Assembly: GCA_021155845.1 (NCBI GenBank)
Contig: JAJNBK010000188.1
Location: forward strand, 1-10,975
DNA from: Nitrososphaeraceae archaeon
Lineage (GTDB): Archaea > Thermoproteota > Nitrososphaeria > Nitrososphaerales > Nitrososphaeraceae
DNA: 10,975 nucleotides
Reading direction: 5' to 3'
This document shows, piece after piece, positions 7,154 to 10,975 of this stretch. The position numbers and the translations under genes were made by a program. The notes beneath the pieces were generated by a model. That model was given only the letters and a program-made list of their open reading frames with translations, ran no database searches and had not been told where the DNA came from. Numbering within the stretch: the stretch's first letter is position 1; each line of letters starts with the position of its first letter.

Positions 7154-7185
7154 AGTTTGATCGACATAATTTTATGATCGAAACT
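7154..7185. other. Inverted repeat able to form a hairpin
   Basis: The sequence has a perfect inner stem CATAA/TTATG around a two-base loop (7165-7176). Beyond a small bulge, AGTTTGAT pairs with ATCGAAACT, including one G-T pair and one bulged base. It lies 130 bases after the glycosidase stop and is not followed by a T run, so a classical terminator is unlikely. It could be a protein-binding site, an RNA structure or chance. Confidence 0.4.
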
Positions 7186-7797
7186 AGTGAATGAACGCCT
7201 TGATGTCGCGTACAATATCATATATCGATAAATATATAATATTATCTCCTCCTTTTACAAATCATTTGTTCATAGATATTCAAATTCTTCTACATAGATA
7301 CGTGCATAAGAAGAAGAAAAACTCTGACACTTGGTCACTAGGGAAAAGAAGAATTAATTATGATCTATCATTTATCTTACTTCTATTTTATGTCTATGGC
7401 CTAAGACATTCTTTCTGTCATGAAAGTTATGACATATTTCTAGGATTTTTGTGTTATAGCGCAAATTAGTTACTAATTACTTTTTATAAAGTGATAGACA
7501 TCAGATTATTAGTAATTTAGTGAATTTTTCCGGTGAATATGAGGAAAGTATTTTGAAGCTATCGTCTATAACCGTTATAATAAAAAAGTCTTAACATATA
7601 AAAGATGATATAGAAGATAGCATTTTGCCTGGAGAGAAATAAACTTGGAATATAGAAGTGAGAGAGAGTTATTAATACAGCATATTAATGAAAAGCAGCC
7701 GGATAATTAATATTGATTTAAAAAAATTAATATAATAAAGGAAAGAGGTATTATTAACAGAGTTGGATGATCAAAGCAAAGTGAGTATATTAAGAGA

Positions 7798-8217
7798 ATG
7801 ATAACAGTATATACAGATGCAGCAGGTGAACCTCATAACATCTATGGATACTGCATCTTAGAAACAAATGAAGAAAGATTTATTCGTAGTAAGTTTAAGC
7901 TCGATTCGATAGAGGCAGAATTTTTGGCTATCATAGAAGCATTGAATAGTAATACAGTAAGAAACTCGAAACAAATAATCATTTATTCAGACTCAGATAG
8001 TGTAATTGAGTTTATCAATAGAAAATTACAAACACGTAAAGGGACTGTTGTAAGATTACTTACGATTCAAATTCTAAATATCATAGATAATATGGAAAAT
8101 AAACCATGCTTCGTATGGATTCCGAGAGAACGTAATTTAGCTGGCATGCTAATTGAAGATGAAGTCCCAAAGAAGATAAATAAGAACCTGCTTTTTAGAG
8201 AATCGTTATTAAGATAA
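7798..8217 (+). CDS. RNase HI-like protein lacking the usual last Asp
   Basis: The 139-residue protein has the RNase H fold. YTDAAG at 5-10 carries the first catalytic Asp (D7), IEAEFLAIIEAL at 38-49 the Glu (E41), and IIIYSDSDSVIEFI at 60-73 the second Asp (D65). The C-terminal motif, WIPRERNLAGML (107-118), keeps the W-[IV]-P-R-E core of the reverse-transcriptase-like/archaeal type I group. However, Gly116 sits where these enzymes normally have the fourth acidic residue (typically N-x-x-A-D). The protein may still bind RNA/DNA hybrids or cut slowly, or another residue such as E120/D121 may substitute. Length is normal for a one-domain protein. The ATG at 7798 begins directly at the first strand, with no ribosome site. 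The family normally removes RNA from RNA/DNA hybrids in the cytoplasm. It is isolated, with no operon. Confidence 0.75.
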   Translation: MITVYTDAAGEPHNIYGYCILETNEERFIRSKFKLDSIEAEFLAIIEALNSNTVRNSKQIIIYSDSDSVIEFINRKLQTRKGTVVRLLTIQILNIIDNMENKPCFVWIPRERNLAGMLIEDEVPKKINKNLLFRESLLR

Positions 8218-8799
8218 TTGGAGAACACTAGCTATTCAATGCTACAGAAGATTAAGAAGGAATAATATTTTTTATTTGATTAGGAATCTATATAATTAAG
8301 ATCATTTAAGAATTTGTTAGTTCGGAATATCTAAAGTATGATTAAATTTGTATTAGATAATTGAAGACTTACATATTCTTATTGAATATTATAATATTAA
8401 GTGAAAATTGTTACATAGACGTGAGTATCTTGAGATAATAACTCCTAGAATTGCACTTTCAGAGCAAAAGCATCAAGTCAAACTCTTCTTCAGGGTTCAG
8501 AAGTCTGGCTTTTAATGTATTGTCATATAAAGTAGATAACACTAGACAATGCTCTTATGAATCGATATCAAATAAAATAGTGTCTGTACAATTCAAAAAT
8601 TAGAAAATTATACATATTATACAAGATTATTAGATTTAAAAAAGATGTAACAGATAAAATTGACTTTGAAGTCCATATGTTGTAACAACAAATTGCGATT
8701 ACTCACAATAGCATTTGATGAATTAGATGCGAGGACTCAGATTATTCATATGATATAATCCCAAGACTATTAGAAATAAAATATAAATATTCATTGATT
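8218..8799. other. AT-rich intergenic stretch
   Basis: No supportable gene on either strand. The frame of the RNase HI-like gene stays open for 16 codons after its stop (LENTSYSMLQKIKKE), which could be a lost C-terminal tail. Otherwise the sequence is rich in A and T with frequent stops in all frames checked. Confidence 0.5.
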
Positions 8800-9054
8800 A
8801 TGGCGAATAAGTATGACTCTGCAGAATTTACTAGTTATAGTGATCATGTTTGCGCCTACATAATCCTCATTCTAGAACAGACCAGAAAGTTCATCATTTC
8901 ACTATATAAACTTATTATACAATAGCTAGCTTCTTCGCAAGATATTTGTTTCTTTAATACTATCCTGAGGTTATCAATAAGGGTTAATAACAAATTTCTA
9001 ATTGTTAAGAAATTCTCTACCAGCATTGACACTATTATTAGAACCGTTATCTAG
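8800..9054 (+). pseudogene. Short ORF with one in-frame stop, unknown
   Basis: From the ATG at 8800, one frame runs 84 codons with a single internal TAG at 8923-8925. The first part is MANKYDSAEFTSYSDHVC, then AYIILILEQTRKFIISLYKL ending IIQ. The second is LASSQDICFFNTILRLSIRV, then NNKFLIVKKFSTSIDTIIRT and a TAG at 9052-9054. One stop in 84 codons is unusual for this base composition. It may be a decayed small gene or a live 41-residue peptide, rich in helix-forming hydrophobic residues. A TATA-like string lies about 20 bases before the ATG. The family was not recognised. It is convergent with the minus-strand pair that ends at 9094. Confidence 0.3.
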
Positions 9055-9093
9055 AAAACGTTTTCTTATGATAAAAAGTCTATCACAGCAAGT

Positions 9094-9389
9094 CTATTGT
9101 AACGGATTATTTATATGCCCAAGGACAGTATCTCCCTTCATTGCAAGACAGCATGCACATTTTTGCTCCAAACAAATCTTAACTTGTTCATGATTGCAGA
9201 TATGGCATATACATGGCTGGCTTGTTTTGATCTTTCATCAAGATATAACCAGAGGACATTCAATGATATGCCGATTATTAAAAAGATAACAATTATTCGT
9301 ATATTCGCTCTCAAAATAAATAACACTACGCTAAAAATAATTAATCCAGAGCCGAATATTAAAGGCCAAAGTGGAGTTGAAGAAGCCAT
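9094..9389 (-). CDS. Two-TM protein with zinc-ribbon-like C-terminus, split by a frameshift
   Basis: The N-terminal frame, from the ATG at 9389, encodes two membrane helices: PLIFGSGLIIFSVVLFIL (8-25) and IRIIVIFLIIGISLNVLWLY (30-49), then LDERSK. The original frame then runs on without cysteines to a TGA at 9138. Re-reading one base in the AAAA run at 9225-9228 (minus strand) gives a very different continuation: SQPCICHICNHEQVKIC, then LEQKCACCLAMKGDTVLGH and INNPLQ, ending at TAG 9094-9096. That tail has C-x-C-x2-C, a single Cys and C-x-CC, as in a metal-binding ribbon, and it ends in NPLQ. I associate this layout with small thaumarchaeal proteins. Restored length is 98 residues. The frame change could be a real mutation, a sequencing error in an A run, or slippage. 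The tail would face the cytosol or outside, undetermined. It starts seven bases after the stop of the gene at 9397-9606, so they are co-transcribed. Confidence 0.6.
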
Positions 9390-9396
9390 CTTAACA

Positions 9397-9606
9397 CTAC
9401 CAAATAATGGTATCGCTAAAGAATGCTTTCATGGATAGTTTCTTCATTTTACAATGCTGTCTTGCTCCAAGGAATTTTTTTAATTCATCGTGTGATATTT
9501 CTGCTATCCTGATATCACAGTCAATACCTTTAACTTGAAGCACCTTTTCATTAAATATTGTAGTCTCGTCTTTACTGTCGAGTTCTTCTACTTCTTTAAT
9601 TAGCAT
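9397..9606 (-). CDS. Hypothetical protein, 69 aa
   Basis: The function is not recognised. The ATG at 9606 is preferred over the upstream ATG at 9639 because AGGAGT (9613-9618, minus strand) lies six bases before it. The protein is charged and soluble. It has an acidic N-terminal half (LIKEVEELDSKDETTIFNEK), a beta-like VLQVKGIDCDIRIAEIS, and a basic helix with HDELKKFLGARQHCKMKKLS that ends in an aromatic tail. Two cysteines are present but not paired. The gene is followed after seven bases by the two-TM zinc-ribbon protein on the same strand, indicating an operon of two small genes whose products may work together at the membrane. This pairing is inferred from position only. Confidence 0.5.
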   Translation of the reverse strand: MLIKEVEELDSKDETTIFNEKVLQVKGIDCDIRIAEISHDELKKFLGARQHCKMKKLSMKAFFSDTIIW

Positions 9607-9612
9607 ATTATT

Positions 9613-9618
9613 ACTCCT
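9613..9618 (-). promoter_or_regulatory. Ribosome binding site deciding the start at 9606
   Basis: The minus strand reads AGGAGT with six bases to the ATG at 9606. No such site precedes the alternative ATG at 9639, so the shorter 69-residue product is favoured. Confidence 0.6.
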
Positions 9619-9639
9619 ATAAGAATGAAAATCCCTCAT

Positions 9640-10028
9640 AACTGTGTATTATAATACAAAACTTGCTATTTACTTTATGCATTGGATCTTCTGTCATGAG
9701 AGTACAGCAATCCGATTTTCGGGATTTAGCATTGAGTATTTATGGCATATTCAAATAAATCGTATATATTTGAGGCTCATAGTGAATAGAGAAGTAAAAG
9801 GGAATAATATACTATACGTACCTGTTACGAATAATACTGGTCCATTTTCCTTTTGTGTATAATTGTAACAAGCTTCATTATAGACGGGATTACCATAAAA
9901 TTATCGTTAATCTTCACTAAGGAAGTTTCCGGAATAGTAGCATTTTAGATGTTTAAATTCAAATAATCTACCATAAATGATATGAATCCATATGGCTAAT
10001 TCCTGTGATGCTATCACCGATGATTTAA
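9640..10028. other. Intergenic stretch without a recognised gene
   Basis: A plus-strand open frame at 9644-9862 (72 codons, with IFCHESTAIRFSGFS) has no recognisable domain or ribosome site. On the minus strand a 39-codon fragment lies at 9825-9944, reading TIPETSLVKINDNFMVIPSI. Neither is supported. The promoter of the minus-strand pair (9606 and 9389 starts) should lie just upstream, around 9640-9690. Confidence 0.45.
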
Positions 10029-10307
10029 CTAGTAAAAATTATAATTTCTCTCCCTTTTTCCTTTAACAAACTCTATGAAATTGTTGTAGCTTGAAAATGA
10101 CATCTGTATAGCAGTAGTATGCTTAAAGCAATATGCAGAAATCTTCTTAAGAAGACCAGAAATGCTCTGTCAAGAGCCAATTTTGCTCCTCTTATTGCAT
10201 CAATCATACTCCTGCGCTGTTATATGCACATCTACTACAGCTTAAGACCAAGTTCTACCGGAATATTACCGAACTATCTGTCTTTCATTGAGATGATATA
10301 CATGGAA
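10029..10307 (-). pseudogene. Relic of inositol-1-phosphate synthase (C-terminal part)
   Basis: Pieces of the C-terminus of myo-inositol-1-phosphate synthase follow one another on the minus strand in shifting frames. In order they are FHVYHLNERQ (10278-10307) and FGNIPVELGLKL (up to 10273), then a short stretch with two stops. YNSAGV is next, then after a shift MIDAIRGAKLALDR starting at 10207. After another shift come SISGLLKKISAYCFKHTT, AIQMSFSSYNNFIEFVKGK and the end at TAG 10029-10031. The S-A-G-V/I-D-A-I-R...A-K-L-A-L-D-R block and the ISAY-x-FKH block are diagnostic of this enzyme, which makes the inositol head group for archaeal lipids. At least three frame changes and two stops make a product impossible. 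The N-terminal Rossmann part is absent; the DNA upstream to 10565 shows no trace. The plus-strand open frame 10119-10352 is the mirror of this relic and is not a gene. Confidence 0.62.
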
Positions 10308-10565
10308 TGCATGGCAATAACCTACTTAATTTTTAAAAGGTTTAAGCATTAATATAATCAAAAGTCTTGAGCAGATGAATACGCAATTTGCTTGCTTGTC
10401 ATCTTTAATAGATGTATAAAATTAACATAAGAGAAACATTTGTTGTATGTACAGGATTAGAAAGTAAGATCTTTAGATCTCATATCTGTCAAAGCAGTTT
10501 ATCTGTTTAACTTTGAATTGGATCCCTGCTGAGAGCACTTTTAAAACTTTTTCTATCAACATTAT

Positions 10566-10975
10566 TTATTCTTCTCTAAGAAATGCATACACTTTTTTCT
10601 TATATATTGTCTGAAAACCAAGTTTATTGTAAAAACCTATGATTCCTTCATTCGCAAATGCCTGAAGAAAAATGAAATCTAAGCCCCTTTGTTGCGCGAT
10701 TTCTAAAGCTACTTTAACCATTTTCGTTGCTATCCCCTGACCCCTGAAACCAGACACTGTTCCTAAACAATACAGACCAATTAAACTGCACCTATGGAAT
10801 AACGCTGTGCATCCAACAGGAATATTGCTTTTGTTCTTTAGGTATGATACCAACAAAGTGAGTTCTTTAAAATGTGATTTAATTATTCGTTGAACTTCAT
10901 TTTTCCAATTCTGTATATCAAAGGCATGACAGAATACATCGACCCAAATTGGAATTGAATCTATATCAATTTTAG
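10566..10975 (-). CDS. GNAT-family N-acetyltransferase (5' end beyond window)
   Basis: The frame is open from the window edge, so the start lies outside. The visible 135 residues begin KIDIDSIPIWVDVFCHAF, then a helix WKNEVQRIIKSHFK and a central beta strand NIPVGCTALFHRCSLIGLYC. The acetyl-CoA binding motif follows: LGTVSGFRGQGIATKMVKVA, where RGQGIA matches the R/Q-x2-G-x-G/A consensus. Then come a helix LEIAQQRGLDFIFLQA and the typical C-terminal motif NEGIIGFYNKLGFQTIYKKK. The substrate is unknown; the WVDVFCHAF start and GxxAxFHR strand resemble two-part GNAT proteins with an N-terminal half outside the window. The TTG at 10856 is not the start, because the domain continues upstream of it. 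The protein is cytosolic. Downstream on the same strand lies the inositol-phosphate synthase relic, more than 250 bases away. Confidence 0.82.
   Translation of the reverse strand, partial: KIDIDSIPIWVDVFCHAFDIQNWKNEVQRIIKSHFKELTLLVSYLKNKSNIPVGCTALFHRCSLIGLYCLGTVSGFRGQGIATKMVKVALEIAQQRGLDFIFLQAFANEGIIGFYNKLGFQTIYKKKVYAFLREE

Larger units (their letters stand above)
7022..7797. other. AT-rich intergenic stretch with repeats and a hairpin
   Basis: No gene is supported. It starts with a (TTAA)n-type run at 7041-7061 and contains a strong imperfect hairpin at 7154-7185. A 92-codon open frame at 7191-7469 encodes a hydrophobic, tyrosine-rich sequence (LSFILLLFYVYGLRHSFCHE) with no recognisable domain and no ribosome site. 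It is left as an unsupported frame, although a short segment of it resembles 9681-9730. The last 300 bases before the RNase HI-like gene show only A/T-rich sequence. Confidence 0.5.

Noticed and set aside
9115..9438. 107-codon plus-strand open frame
   Set aside because: Antisense to the two-TM zinc-ribbon gene and the end of its operon partner, both better supported.
10119..10352. 77-codon plus-strand open frame
   Set aside because: It lies exactly opposite the inositol-1-phosphate synthase relic and has no domain of its own.

Overview
The window looks like chromosomal DNA of an ammonia-oxidising archaeon of the Nitrososphaeraceae, with a soil-type Candidatus Nitrosocosmicus relative as the best guess. 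This is inferred from the AT-rich composition, unusually wide gaps between genes, an archaeal PAC2-family protein, a PRC-barrel-like protein, an archaeal-type RNase HI-like protein, a relic that reads like inositol-1-phosphate synthase, and small membrane/zinc-ribbon proteins of a kind I associate with this group. No rRNA, tRNA, CRISPR array, insertion sequence or phage gene was recognised. The species assignment is inference.

Layout. Positions 57-664 (minus) hold a 93-residue hypothetical protein preceded by a Shine-Dalgarno-like site. An open stretch continues in the same frame past its TGA, followed by a cysteine-pair fragment. Positions 665-1260 are non-coding and carry an imperfect 42-bp direct repeat with 72-bp spacing. 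A PAC2-family protein (1261-1968, plus) is the first clearly intact gene. From 1993 to about 4260 there is a long tract without an intact gene, containing broken reading frames that look like decayed genes. It ends in a small membrane-protein pseudogene (4263-4584) with a frameshift and an apparent internal deletion. Then come a PRC-barrel-like protein (4778-5023) and a conserved-looking hypothetical (5064-5483), both plus strand. A GH130-type glycosidase/phosphorylase (6065-7021) and an RNase HI-like protein (7798-8217) follow, each alone between long AT-rich gaps. On the minus strand, 9397-9606 and 9094-9389 form a two-gene unit of a small hypothetical and a two-TM protein. The second has a zinc-ribbon-like C-terminus that is reached only after a one-base frame change. 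Positions 10029-10307 (minus) contain frameshifted C-terminal remains of inositol-1-phosphate synthase. The window ends inside a GNAT acetyltransferase gene (minus, 5' end missing).

The intact genes do not make up a single pathway. The window reads as a low-density, decaying stretch of chromosome with isolated housekeeping-type and accessory genes among relics. I found no convincing new defence or mobile system. The most informative items are the inositol-1-phosphate synthase relic, the frameshifted zinc-ribbon membrane protein, the internally deleted membrane-protein pseudogene, the RNase HI-like protein lacking the usual last catalytic aspartate, and the cluster of relic frames between 2294 and 3143.
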